A stretch of 20,039 nt of DNA, taken from a virus. The stretch lies in IMG/VR virus record IMGVR_UViG_3300023236_000046, positions 1 to 20,039 of that record; one strand, written 5' to 3'. Below are positions 1 through 8,446 of this stretch, one piece after another. Position numbers and translations under genes: made by a program. Below the pieces are notes generated by a model. That model ran no database searches. It worked only from the letters and a program-made list of their open reading frames with translations, and was not told the DNA's origin. Each line of letters opens with the position of its first letter. The first letter of the stretch is position 1.

Positions 1-3000
1 ACTCTACCCAGCCCTGAGTCATCTCAATAGTGCTTTGTCTAATTTCTTTAAGTCTCCCGAGAAGATCATCAAGATCTGAGGCTTTGGGGCCTCCTCCACC
101 GCTGCCGCTAGCCTCTTCTTCCACCTCTACGTCTTCAAAGGTGGCGTCTACCGATGAAAGCTGGCTGGTAACCTTGTCCCCCATTGACTCTGCATACAGT
201 CTTTGCCACTTTGCAAGGCTGTGTCTTCCTGGGAAGGGTCCATTAACCTGTCCTTCGTCTCCTGTCCATTTTTTAAAGTCATCGCTAGCTATAAGCTCTG
301 CCTGATCCATTTCAAGAATCATGCTGACTGTTTTTACATACTGCTCTTTATCGGTTTCTGGGAGCATATCAAAGTACAGTTCGTCAAAAGCCTCTGCGTT
401 TTGTAGTTTTGGATTAATTTCGTAAGCCTGATTAGTAGTTATTACCCCCATGTCTGCACGGTTAAAAATTTCTTCTAGTTTTTCAGAAACCTCTTCGTTT
501 TCAGAAACATATCGAAGAATTACGTCGGTATCAAAGACTGCGTCTTGTTTTTGTATTTCTCTTACAAAGTCTAAAATTTCTTGAGCTTCTTGCTCATTTC
601 CTGCACTAGAAATTTTAACAAAAATATCTGCCGCAAGACTTTCGTCGTCGACTAAGGATAGGATTTGTCCCGCTTCGTCTGCGAAGACTCCTCCAAACGT
701 ACCAAAGATATTTAGAAGAGCGTCTTTCTGAGCTCCATCTTCGCCTATAAAAGTAAGTAAAGAATTTAAAGCTTGTGGAGATATAGCTCCAGTTGCTAGC
801 TCTAAATTAATCATATCTTTATCTGCTTCTTCAAAGGTCTTTAGCAATGCTTCAATTCCTGGCATTACTAGCTTTGCGTCTGCATCGTCTTGGAACCTAG
901 TTTCTATTGCTGCGCTGACACCGGCTCTGGCTGCTTCTGCACCCGGTCCGCTTATGACTCCCTTCATTTTTTCCCGGAGAGCCATCTCTTGCTCAGACAT
1001 TTCCACTTTCTTTTCTTCAAACTCTACCTGAAGTCTCATCTGCTCGGTAATGTCGCCGTTAATCTTTGCCTCGTCTATTTTTTTAATATAGAGTGCATCG
1101 ACAGCGTCTGAGAGCTCTTGCTGTTGTTGCAAAGAATTTGTTATTGATCCGACAACCGCACCAGAAAGTTTTCCAGCCTCTTCTGCCGCATCCTTCAAAG
1201 CAAAGAACCCCCCTATGGCACCCCCGATGGCTCCGATCGTGGCACCCATGGCGACAGTCAACGGGGCCAGGGGGCCACCGATAAGGCCCAGGGCTGCTCC
1301 TGCAGCCGCACCCGCACCGGCCAGGCCAAGTACCCCAGCGGTCGCTTCGCCCACGGTATCCCCAAAGACACCATCTAGGTTTCTATTCATTACATCTATC
1401 TGCTTATCTACGGCATCCATGTTATCCAGGTTAACCTGAGCAGAAAACTCTACGAGGTTTCCGGCAGAAATATCTTCTCCATTAGGACCAACAAGCCCTG
1501 AAATATTGGCACGAACCTGTAATCCAATTTCCATGTTGTTAAGAGCAAACCCAAGGTTTGCGGCCATACTGGAGGCCTGCTCCTTAGTTAGCACTCCGGT
1601 CATCACGGCTGTAGATAGCTGGCTAGTCAAGGAGTTTATTGTAGCAGAGACATCTCCGGTTTGAGCAATTTGGGTCTTCGCCGCTTCGATTAGGGCTTGC
1701 CCCCTTTCATCTGCAACAAAAGACTCTCCAAATGTTGTTTTCCCGGGTGCTGTGTTCACACCCTTTAGCCTGTCTTCTCTGGCTTTGTCCATGAACTCTC
1801 CAGCAGAAACTGTACCTGCAAAATCTGCCAAAGACTTCATGGCTTCTGTCCCAGACCCCAAAGCCTTGGCTAGCTCCATAGCTTCTTTCTGAGATGACTT
1901 CATTTTATTATTAAGCATAAACACCGCGCCGATAACTGCCAAGATCGCTGCGGCCACGGCTATTAGTGGGCTCTGAAGTGCCTGGAATAGCATTGGGGCG
2001 GCAGATAGTGCCATCAATGCTGGCATAAACTTTTGAGCCTGCTCTCCTAGGGCTCCCGGTGCCATTGATGCTCCCATTGTTAAAGCACTCAGCCCCATGC
2101 TTAGCCCAGCACCGCCACCAGTAATTCCTTTTCGCTTTGGCTTTGGAGCATCCCTATTGCCCGTTTTTCCTTGGCGGCCTCCCCCACTGCCGCCGCCGGT
2201 AGCGTTCATCTCTGCACTGCTTTGTGTAGCAGCATCTCCATTTTCTCTAACTGACTGTGTATGTTGATCAACGTTAGTCGAAGCCTCTTGAGATGTATTT
2301 CCAAGCTCCATAATGTCTACATCAAGAACGCTAAACGAGTCTTTTAGCCCCTCCATTTTCCCAGTGGTGGTGGCAAACATGGTACCGGTCTGCTGATCAA
2401 AAGTAGCGAGCCTGTTATCAACCAATGCCTGGTTTCTTGCTTGGATTTCAGCAATACTTTCACCTGGAGGAACTTGTCTCGGAGCTCTTTGTGTTTGCTG
2501 TTGTTCTGGGGCAGAAGAAACAACCTTACCCTTACTATTAACAATGTCGCCACCGCTAGTTTCTGCAAAGTAGTTTCCAACGCTTTGGCCAGGGCCAGTC
2601 TCCATAAACCTATCTAGGGCTTCGTTTCCGATACTTTTTGCTTTGTCTTTAAAGTTAGAGAATCTACCACGTTTTTGGTTGCCAGCAGATCCTCCAAGTG
2701 GCGGTGGTGGTGGAGGAGCAAGAGAGCCAGATTGTCCACCGGCTGCGACGTCAAAATTTTCTCGATATTCTTTGCCATCGTCTGATCCATCTTGACCGGA
2801 AAGTCTGTGTGGACTACTTCTATCTCTAATTCTTGGATAAGGATCATCTTCTGGAGTTACAGCAGATTCTGCTCCCTCAATGTAGGCCTCCATGTCCTGC
2901 ATTCCGTCTGGACCTGGCAGTGCCTCGGAAGGTTGCTCGGAAAGTATTTGCTTGTTTTTTTCTGCAAGCTCTGCCTGACGCTGAGCCTGCTCTTCAGAGA

Positions 3001-5935
3001 GCCCTACTTTCTTCCTTCCACCGTAAGATTTTGGAAGGCCTCCACGGTCTTTGGTTACCGTAGCTTCTGTGGCCTTTAGTCTTCCATTGCTACTAACACG
3101 TCCAATCTTAACACCGTCTTTAGTAACAACCTCTTTACCGCTTGAAGTTAGTTCGGCATCTCCCGCATCAATTCTTGCTTGCAATTCTTCTGGAGCATTT
3201 TCAAACTTACTCCTTGTCTTTCCGGCAGAAGTTCTTCTCTCTTCTAGCCCCTCACCGGCTTTTCTTTCTGTTGGATCTTCCGATTTACGCAATATGTCAA
3301 TTTCTTCTTTTGCAGCGGCGGCTACAATTTCATCGGTTACCGTTGTTCCAGCAGCGGTCGCCATTGCGGCGGCCCTATCAACAACCCTTTGCTGAATACC
3401 GTCTGCAAGCTTGTCAACATCTGGGCCAATTTGTCCCATTGCAGCTTCTAATGTTTTTCTAAATGCACCAGGAATTGCGTCTAGAGACATTGCCTCTGTC
3501 CAAATTGCTGGATCTACCCCCTGGCCCCCCTCTTTCAAAGCTTGATTTATCCAGCTTGGCATGTCAATGGTCAAGTCTGGCAGGAACATAATGTTCGGGT
3601 CTACAATATCTTTTTCAGAGAAACCTTGGTTAACTAGTTTTTCGAATATGGCTGGGTCTGCTGTATCGAGCTTTGGAGCCATGTGTCCGCGTTGAGTTGA
3701 TGATGTATCTGCCCCTGGTTTTCCACCATTGTATCCGGGAATGTTTCCGGATATCATTCCTTCAATTATTGGTGCGTATCTCTTTGCCATCTCTGCCGGA
3801 ATAACAGCTTCTCCCGGAGTAAGAAGTGATAGCTCAGTATCTTTATTTCCTGTTCCTGGAACTGAAAAAATTCCATCTGCATATTTTGGTGGCATAAACG
3901 GATTGGTAGATGGCTTTGGTGCCCTAATCGCCGCCCCACCAGCTGCTTTTGCTGTTGCTGAAGCTGCAGGCGAACCCTGAGCTGACAAGAATGCCTGCTG
4001 AGCAGTAATGGCTCTTCCGTATGCGCCGGTCAGGTTTGCAACCGCCCCTGCTTCAGCGTTAAATGTTTGAATAAGTGTTTGATGAACCTGGTCAAGCGAG
4101 GCGGCTATGGCGGAAGACTCAATTTGCTCAGAATTCATGTAATTTATTTGTTCAGTTAGAACATTCGATGCCCCGCCGACTTTGCTAAACGCTCCAGAAA
4201 TCTTAGTGCCAAATAGCAACAGGTTGGCTATACCGTTAGCCAAAAGACCAATAACCATAAGAACTGCTGGGGCAACAACTCCCATTACTGCTACAAGGCC
4301 TACTACGAACTGTTTTGCCCCGTCACTCATACCGTTAAAGCGATCAAGAATTTTTGTTCCAAATTCAAGAATCGGAGTTGCTAGCTTTAAGAATGCTTCG
4401 CCTAGAGGTGCAAGAGCTACCTGAAACTCTTCTAAGGCTTTTTTGAACTGGAACATTGACGAGGCTTCAACTCTGCCAAGCTCTCTTTCGGCAATAACTC
4501 CAAGCTCTCTAGCATTGCTCGAAGCAATTTCTAAAGTTTTGCTTGCCTGGCTTCCCTCTTTAGTTATGTTTTGAAATAACGTAGAAATACGAGCAAACTG
4601 AAACTTTCCAAACAGCTGCTCAATTGCCCTAGCTCTGTCTAGTGCATCTAAGTTGTTTAGCGCACCAGCGAGAGACATTACCGTTCCACGAAGATTCCCT
4701 GCATTCTGATCGACAATTCCAACAACATCAATTCCAAACTCTTTCATCTTGTCGATAGACTGCTGAGTTGGGTTAATAATACTGGCAAGACCAGACTTTA
4801 GTGCGTTAGCCGACTCGCTTGCGTTAATGCCACCTTCACGCATTGCAGTCAAGAAAAACGCTAGATCTTCAACGTCTCCACCCAACTGTTGAATAACAGC
4901 ACCGGCTTTTGGAATTGCAACGTTAAAGTCTTCAATTGAAAGAATGGTCTGGTTTTCTACGGCATTAAGAAAAGCAATCTTGTCTGAAAGCTCTTCCGTT
5001 GACAAACCAAAGGCATTAGTCAAGGAGATAGTGGTATCTAGTGCCTCTTCCTGTTCGATACCGCCCAGCACAGCAAGTCTGGTGGCCTGTGTGACCTGGT
5101 TTGTTAGGTCTGTTCCAGTTGAACCTAGCTGTGCAACCGTAGCGGCGAGTTCTACTGTTTTTTCTACTGCTATGCCGTATTTGGTAAACTCTGTAGCAAG
5201 CTGTTTTATGTCTTCAATTGCTTTTTCAGTTTCTGCCTCGGAGGTGAACATGTCTCCATAAACACGCTTAAACCGAATAGCCTGCTCTTCTAGCTTCATG
5301 AACTCTCGGCCAGCCATAGCCCCCATGATTGTCAGTGGAATAGTAAAGCCAACCATAAGTTGACGACCAGCCCACTGAGTGTTCTTACCCCAGTTAAGCA
5401 GGTTTATTGAACCCTGTCTAACTAGCTGATTTAAAAGTGCTTGTTTTTGAGCAGCTATTGCTGTTTGTGTTCCAAGACTTTGAAGATCTAGAGTAAGTGG
5501 ACGAACTCGGATTGCCTGCATTGCGCCATTGGCATCACGACCCATCTTGATATACTGAGTCTGAAGACCTTTAACTCTTTCTCGGGCGACCTTGTTGATT
5601 GTGTTAAATTCAGACTTGAACAGCCTTCCAAAACTTTTTGTAGACGCTCCAGCAAACCTAAAATACTGTCCCATGGACAGCTTGTTTTTTTCTAGGGCAT
5701 TCGTAAAAGACTCAGTAGTGCTGCTAATTCGAGTCATATTAGCACTAAACTGGCCAGTAGCATTTATGCCATTGACCAGATTGCGCTGTAGATTTTGAGC
5801 TTGAGCAGCGGCGGCGGCACCGCCTTTTGACATTGTTGAATGGAAAAGGGATATCTGCCGTTGCAGCTGCTTAATTTGTGCTAACGCTGCTGACGCATCA
5901 ACATCTATTCTAATATTGGCGTTGGTATCAGCCAT
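1..5935 (-). CDS. Tape measure protein (3' end outside window)
   Basis: Sets tail length and acts as the scaffold on which the tail tube polymerises; probably also ejected during infection. The reading frame is open from ATG 5935 to the window edge (1978 codons seen, no stop). Residues about 190-420 match the TP901-type tape measure core (WAGRQLMVGFTIPL, then a helix-rich stretch with TREGGI-like AMREGGINASESANAL). Hydrophobic segments lie near residues 541-577, 1314-1342 and a Gly/Ala-rich one near 1523-1580, typical of tape measures. Residues about 697-725 carry the motif PGTGNKD followed by LTPGEAVIP, common in Gram-positive phage tape measures. The middle (about 760-1250) is charged, low in structure and has a run of prolines near 1072. 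Start chosen because GAAGGG lies about 10 nt upstream; it begins 27 nt after the short chaperone gene, the normal place for this gene. Identity is firm; the C-terminus cannot be seen. Confidence 0.94.
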   Translation of the reverse strand, partial: MADTNANIRIDVDASAALAQIKQLQRQISLFHSTMSKGGAAAAAQAQNLQRNLVNGINATGQFSANMTRISSTTESFTNALEKNKLSMGQYFRFAGASTKSFGRLFKSEFNTINKVARERVKGLQTQYIKMGRDANGAMQAIRVRPLTLDLQSLGTQTAIAAQKQALLNQLVRQGSINLLNWGKNTQWAGRQLMVGFTIPLTIMGAMAGREFMKLEEQAIRFKRVYGDMFTSEAETEKAIEDIKQLATEFTKYGIAVEKTVELAATVAQLGSTGTDLTNQVTQATRLAVLGGIEQEEALDTTISLTNAFGLSTEELSDKIAFLNAVENQTILSIEDFNVAIPKAGAVIQQLGGDVEDLAFFLTAMREGGINASESANALKSGLASIINPTQQSIDKMKEFGIDVVGIVDQNAGNLRGTVMSLAGALNNLDALDRARAIEQLFGKFQFARISTLFQNITKEGSQASKTLEIASSNARELGVIAERELGRVEASSMFQFKKALEEFQVALAPLGEAFLKLATPILEFGTKILDRFNGMSDGAKQFVVGLVAVMGVVAPAVLMVIGLLANGIANLLLFGTKISGAFSKVGGASNVLTEQINYMNSEQIESSAIAASLDQVHQTLIQTFNAEAGAVANLTGAYGRAITAQQAFLSAQGSPAASATAKAAGGAAIRAPKPSTNPFMPPKYADGIFSVPGTGNKDTELSLLTPGEAVIPAEMAKRYAPIIEGMISGNIPGYNGGKPGADTSSTQRGHMAPKLDTADPAIFEKLVNQGFSEKDIVDPNIMFLPDLTIDMPSWINQALKEGGQGVDPAIWTEAMSLDAIPGAFRKTLEAAMGQIGPDVDKLADGIQQRVVDRAAAMATAAGTTVTDEIVAAAAKEEIDILRKSEDPTERKAGEGLEERRTSAGKTRSKFENAPEELQARIDAGDAELTSSGKEVVTKDGVKIGRVSSNGRLKATEATVTKDRGGLPKSYGGRKKVGLSEEQAQRQAELAEKNKQILSEQPSEALPGPDGMQDMEAYIEGAESAVTPEDDPYPRIRDRSSPHRLSGQDGSDDGKEYRENFDVAAGGQSGSLAPPPPPPLGGSAGNQKRGRFSNFKDKAKSIGNEALDRFMETGPGQSVGNYFAETSGGDIVNSKGKVVSSAPEQQQTQRAPRQVPPGESIAEIQARNQALVDNRLATFDQQTGTMFATTTGKMEGLKDSFSVLDVDIMELGNTSQEASTNVDQHTQSVRENGDAATQSSAEMNATGGGSGGGRQGKTGNRDAPKPKRKGITGGGAGLSMGLSALTMGASMAPGALGEQAQKFMPALMALSAAPMLFQALQSPLIAVAAAILAVIGAVFMLNNKMKSSQKEAMELAKALGSGTEAMKSLADFAGTVSAGEFMDKAREDRLKGVNTAPGKTTFGESFVADERGQALIEAAKTQIAQTGDVSATINSLTSQLSTAVMTGVLTKEQASSMAANLGFALNNMEIGLQVRANISGLVGPNGEDISAGNLVEFSAQVNLDNMDAVDKQIDVMNRNLDGVFGDTVGEATAGVLGLAGAGAAAGAALGLIGGPLAPLTVAMGATIGAIGGAIGGFFALKDAAEEAGKLSGAVVGSITNSLQQQQELSDAVDALYIKKIDEAKINGDITEQMRLQVEFEEKKVEMSEQEMALREKMKGVISGPGAEAARAGVSAAIETRFQDDADAKLVMPGIEALLKTFEEADKDMINLELATGAISPQALNSLLTFIGEDGAQKDALLNIFGTFGGVFADEAGQILSLVDDESLAADIFVKISSAGNEQEAQEILDFVREIQKQDAVFDTDVILRYVSENEEVSEKLEEIFNRADMGVITTNQAYEINPKLQNAEAFDELYFDMLPETDKEQYVKTVSMILEMDQAELIASDDFKKWTGDEGQVNGPFPGRHSLAKWQRLYAESMGDKVTSQLSSVDATFEDVEVEEEASGSGGGGPKASDLDDLLGRLKEIRQSTIEMTQGWVE

Positions 5936-5962
5936 TCATTAGCATCCCTTCAAGTTTTTTGT

Positions 5963-6280
5963 CTACGTATTAACAATATTGTTAATAGCAGACATGTTTA
6001 CCCCCGAGGCCTCTTCAACAATCTTATAAACTGTTGGCAAATCTAGGCTGTCCTCAAGTGCTTTTGCGTCTCCAGCGATCTCTGGCTTGTACTGCTTCAT
6101 AGCGATCTGTACGCACTCCATTAGGATATCCATAGACTTGTCGTTGTTCTCGGCAACCTTTGCGATGCCTTCAAATTTCTTCATAAATTCTCTTAGTAGT
6201 GAAATTTTTAGTGGTCTGACTTGTAGCTCTGTTCCATCAAGGAGCTGTACTGTTTTTGCTTCGTTAACTGTTGTAGTCAT
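5963..6280 (-). CDS. Short tail assembly chaperone (G-like, paralogue of the next upstream gene)
   Basis: A 105-residue protein just upstream of the tape measure gene, the usual place of the lambda gpG-like chaperone that binds the tape measure during tail assembly. It aligns end to end with the first ~97 residues of the 225-residue gene upstream: shared LLREFM/FLREFM, IAMKQY, LED and LDLPTVYKI blocks in the same order. It has no T-like domain and stops at TAG 5963. An AAAGGA Shine-Dalgarno sequence lies about 12 nt before ATG 6280, and an extended -10 box lies about 37 nt upstream. Chaperone assignment rests on position, size and paralogy with a protein that carries a T-like C-terminus. I see no frameshift signal before its stop. 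Confidence 0.82.
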   Translation of the reverse strand: MTTTVNEAKTVQLLDGTELQVRPLKISLLREFMKKFEGIAKVAENNDKSMDILMECVQIAMKQYKPEIAGDAKALEDSLDLPTVYKIVEEASGVNMSAINNIVNT

Positions 6281-6316
6281 TTGTTTGTTTTTTCCTTTCG
6301 ACGAGCTACATCTATA

Positions 6317-6325
6317 ATTATAGCA
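6317..6325 (-). promoter_or_regulatory. Extended -10 promoter for the short chaperone
   Basis: Minus strand reads TGCTATAAT, a perfect extended -10. No convincing -35 is seen 17 nt upstream (TATAAA). A start of transcription near 6310 would give a leader of about 30 nt that includes the AAAGGA ribosome binding site. Confidence 0.6.
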
Positions 6326-6340
6326 TAGCTGGATTATCTT

Positions 6341-7018
6341 TTATAGCTTTTTGTAGTCGAGGCCCATCCCAATTCCAAAGCCAGCTTTAGCAGCAGTTTG
6401 TCCCTGCAAAGCCAAAACGTCATTTGGATCCGATGTTCCTCCACCACTGAATACCCTTGCTTTCATTTCTTCCCAAGCATTATTCTTTCGGTTGTTCTTA
6501 TCTAGATCTACCCCTTGAATTGCGGCAAGAAATTTTTTCTCTTGGTAATCGATGTCTCTCTTAGAAGAAAGTATAGCAGTTATTTCTGGCATTGACAAGG
6601 AGGACTCCAGCTCTTCGTAGTCTTTCCATATACCCAGTAAAAATACCTCAGACTCTAAGCCGACCAAGTCTAGTGTTTTCCAAGTCTCGCCGCTGCTTTG
6701 GGCCTGCTCTTTAACTGGCTCGCTTTTATCTTCGTTAACTTTAATTCCTGCAGCAATATCAATTATCTTGTATACCGTTGGCAGGTCTAGATTGTCTTCT
6801 AAGTCTTCTATTGTTTTAATAGACGGATAGTACTGTTTCATTGCTATCCTTGCACACTCAGAAAGAACTCCTACGGCATCTTCGTTATCTGAAATACTGT
6901 CTAGCTTTTCAAAAGCCTCCATAAACTCTCTTAAGAATTTAATCTTCAATGGCGTAATATATACCTCGGTGTTATCTACCAGTTTAATTGTTGTTGACTC
7001 ATATACCATGGTTGCCAT
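6341..7018 (-). CDS. Long tail assembly chaperone (fused G-T type)
   Basis: A 225-residue protein. Residues 1-97 are the same domain as the short chaperone downstream (PLKIKFLREFM, IAMKQY, LDLPTVYKI). After a short linker (about 98-115) comes a second domain with EVFLLGIWKDYEELE, LSMPEI, EKKFLAAIQGVDLD and WEEMKARVFSGG, resembling the T part of G-T chaperones of actinophages. In most siphoviruses that part is reached only by ribosomal frameshifting; here it is in frame from the start. ATG 7018 was preferred over the TTG at 7060 because the extra 14 codons lie inside the preceding terminator and upstream of the predicted transcription start. ATG 7009 is a possible alternative. No Shine-Dalgarno sequence; the promoter -10 ends 6 nt before the ATG, so a leaderless mRNA is likely. 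Family call is good; the exact role split between the two paralogues is inference. Confidence 0.83.
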   Translation of the reverse strand: MATMVYESTTIKLVDNTEVYITPLKIKFLREFMEAFEKLDSISDNEDAVGVLSECARIAMKQYYPSIKTIEDLEDNLDLPTVYKIIDIAAGIKVNEDKSEPVKEQAQSSGETWKTLDLVGLESEVFLLGIWKDYEELESSLSMPEITAILSSKRDIDYQEKKFLAAIQGVDLDKNNRKNNAWEEMKARVFSGGGTSDPNDVLALQGQTAAKAGFGIGMGLDYKKL

Positions 7019-7024
7019 TACTCT

Positions 7025-7053
7025 AGTATAGCAAAATAAAATCGCCCTGGCTA
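7025..7053 (-). promoter_or_regulatory. Extended -10 promoter of the long chaperone, leaderless
   Basis: Minus strand has TGCTATACT at 7033-7025, six nt before ATG 7018. With the usual 6-7 nt from the -10 to the start of transcription, the mRNA would begin on or next to the ATG. A 4/6 match to a -35 (TAGCCA, 7053-7048) sits 17 nt upstream, inside the terminator hairpin of the previous gene. Confidence 0.65.
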
Positions 7054-7066
7054 ATGCCAAGGCGAT
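7033..7066 (-). terminator. Rho-independent terminator after the major tail protein
   Basis: On the minus strand ATCGCCTTGGC (7066-7056), loop ATTA, then GCCAGGGCGAT (7051-7041): an 11-bp stem with one G-U pair, followed at once by TTTATTTT (7040-7033). It begins 27 nt after the tail-protein stop codon. The T tract runs into the promoter of the next gene. Confidence 0.85.
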
Positions 7067-7092
7067 CTTATTGTTATTAAGTTGTTGCGGTA

Positions 7093-7749
7093 TTAGCTAC
7101 CAGCTGGGATGGTACGGTCCACAATCTGTCCGTAGGATGCGGAGGCATCTGCGGGGAGAAGTCTAAACGATACCTCGAACATTGTTGGCTCGTCGCGCTT
7201 AGCTGATACGGTAACGCTCTCAATTGAGAGTGCACGGTATGCAACATAAATACGCTCGATCTGGTCACCAAGTGCACAGTCTCCTGTACCTGGGCCAACC
7301 GCTACCAAGCCACGCTCGACAGCACACTCTCCAATGTCACCGGCGGACATGTTCATTACTGGGTTACCAATAGCGAATCCGGCTGTAGACGTTGCGAGGT
7401 CTGCATCTTTACCGGCGAGGGCAAAGAGAAGATTCTCTAGAGTGGACTCAGCAAATGCTGTGTTTAGATTAACCTGCATACCTTGCTTGTAGAGTTTAGC
7501 TACGTCAAGGAGCTGGTCAACCTGGACCTCACCAAAGTCGGGCTGGAAAACAATTTCCAAACCGTTCATGGTGTACCCAACGTTACGAAAATCTGTGTCC
7601 GTTGATAGTGTTTCACGGAAAGATACATCGTCAATAACGTCTGGCAGGTCTGCTTCAGAAAGCTCGGAAGCTCCTGCAGCTGGCTCGTATGTAAAGAGTG
7701 CTGCTGCACCAACAATAATGTTAGCACTTGATCCTCTTGAATATGCCAT
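7093..7749 (-). CDS. Major tail (tube) protein
   Basis: A 218-residue protein between the connector genes and the chaperone/tape measure genes, the usual place of the tail-tube subunit. It starts MAYSRGSSANIIVGAAALF, is rich in short beta-like stretches and in small and acidic residues, and ends with a section reading FEVSFRLLPADASASYGQIV, consistent with tail-tube proteins. Strong expression is implied by its own promoter, a GAGGTG ribosome binding site 7 nt before ATG 7749 and a clean terminator after the stop. Assignment rests on position, size and expression signals; no catalytic motif is expected. A contractile phage would have a sheath gene beside it and none is present. Confidence 0.82.
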   Translation of the reverse strand: MAYSRGSSANIIVGAAALFTYEPAAGASELSEADLPDVIDDVSFRETLSTDTDFRNVGYTMNGLEIVFQPDFGEVQVDQLLDVAKLYKQGMQVNLNTAFAESTLENLLFALAGKDADLATSTAGFAIGNPVMNMSAGDIGECAVERGLVAVGPGTGDCALGDQIERIYVAYRALSIESVTVSAKRDEPTMFEVSFRLLPADASASYGQIVDRTIPAGS

Positions 7750-7756
7750 TTTTTTT

Positions 7757-7762
7757 CACCTC
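7757..7762 (-). promoter_or_regulatory. Strong ribosome binding site of the major tail protein
   Basis: Minus strand GAGGTG followed by seven A residues and ATG 7749; an A-only spacer of optimal length, in line with high translation. Confidence 0.75.
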
Positions 7763-7799
7763 TTTCTTGTGTTAGAAATGGGCGCGTTTCCTCGTTATA

Positions 7800-7808
7800 A
7801 GTATAACA
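7800..7808 (-). promoter_or_regulatory. Extended -10 promoter for the major tail protein
   Basis: Minus strand TGTTATACT. Predicted transcription start near 7793 gives a leader of about 44 nt. No good -35 at the normal distance. It lies in the 75-nt gap after the tail terminator gene. Confidence 0.6.
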
Positions 7809-7824
7809 GCCGTTTTACAATATT

Positions 7825-8445
7825 TTAAGATTCTTCTGGTGGTACATTGAGGTACCTGGAAACAGGAGATGGGTTAAAGTCTGGAGCATGATAGCAATAG
7901 TCGATGATTATCTTATTCCCAAAATAAGTTTTTGCTGTAGCAAAATCTATAATGTCCCTAGTCTCTTCTAGCTGAAAAACTTTGGTATTATGAAAGTATG
8001 GAAGAAGAAAGTCTAACCCATCGAAATCTACGGTCTTAGGTTCGGTGCCTGGAGACTGCTCGGCTTTCTTCGCAATCCAGTAGTTAAGCTCCTCAGCTGA
8101 CTCATCTCCTCTATCTAATAAATTATAAATCATATCAGTTGTTTCAAACAAAATCCCTGCTTGAACTGCGTCTGTTAGGGACCCGTTCTTGTAAAGATAA
8201 TACAGCACCTGCTCGTCTTTCTTATGAGGAAAGGGGCCACGACTCATTCTGAACATTCTTTCGTATACCGCAAATGGCTGGTCTTCGTTAGCCTGGGGAA
8301 AGCCCTCATACAAAGCCTGAATATCGGTAGGGGTTGATGGAACAAAAAACATCGGCATACCAAAATAATCTGGCAAAACCTCTTCAATTTTTTCTGCTAA
8401 AAATTTATTTATAAAAACTGCTGGGTTTGAAACTGGTCTGTGCAT
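7825..8445 (-). CDS. Probable tail terminator / tail completion protein
   Basis: A 206-residue protein of the head-tail junction block, last before the tail-tube gene, where siphoviruses normally encode the tail terminator that caps the tube. The open frame extends to an ATG at 8508, but that start overlaps the upstream gene by 62 nt; ATG 8445 (MHRPVSNPAVFINKF) sits one nt after the upstream stop and has AAGAAGG about 9 nt before it, so it was chosen. The sequence is mixed alpha/beta with an N-terminal helix (FINKFLAEKIEEVLPDYFG) and a C-terminal YLNVPPEES. No motif proves the function; the call comes mostly from gene order and could equally be another neck component. Confidence 0.55.
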   Translation of the reverse strand: MHRPVSNPAVFINKFLAEKIEEVLPDYFGMPMFFVPSTPTDIQALYEGFPQANEDQPFAVYERMFRMSRGPFPHKKDEQVLYYLYKNGSLTDAVQAGILFETTDMIYNLLDRGDESAEELNYWIAKKAEQSPGTEPKTVDFDGLDFLLPYFHNTKVFQLEETRDIIDFATAKTYFGNKIIIDYCYHAPDFNPSPVSRYLNVPPEES

Positions 8446-8446
8446 G

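Noticed and set aside
2690-2730. GGTGGTGGTGGAGG repeat run, possible microsatellite or phase-variable tract
   Set aside because: It encodes a proline run in frame in a disordered linker of the tape measure; the repeat is short and imperfect, so ordinary coding explains it.
2344-2847. Two minus-strand frames of 77-78 codons inside the tape measure gene
   Set aside because: They are out-of-frame shadows; the tape measure frame is continuously open here and no ribosome binding site or promoter was seen for them.
5948-5962. Slippery-looking A AAA AAC (minus strand) between the short chaperone and the tape measure gene
   Set aside because: It lies after the TAG stop of the short chaperone, and the -1 frame beyond it stops within about 10 codons, so it cannot make a G-T fusion.
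7019-7060. Longer N-terminus for the long chaperone from TTG 7060
   Set aside because: The extra 14 codons lie in the terminator hairpin and promoter; the short paralogue aligns from ATG 7018 onward.
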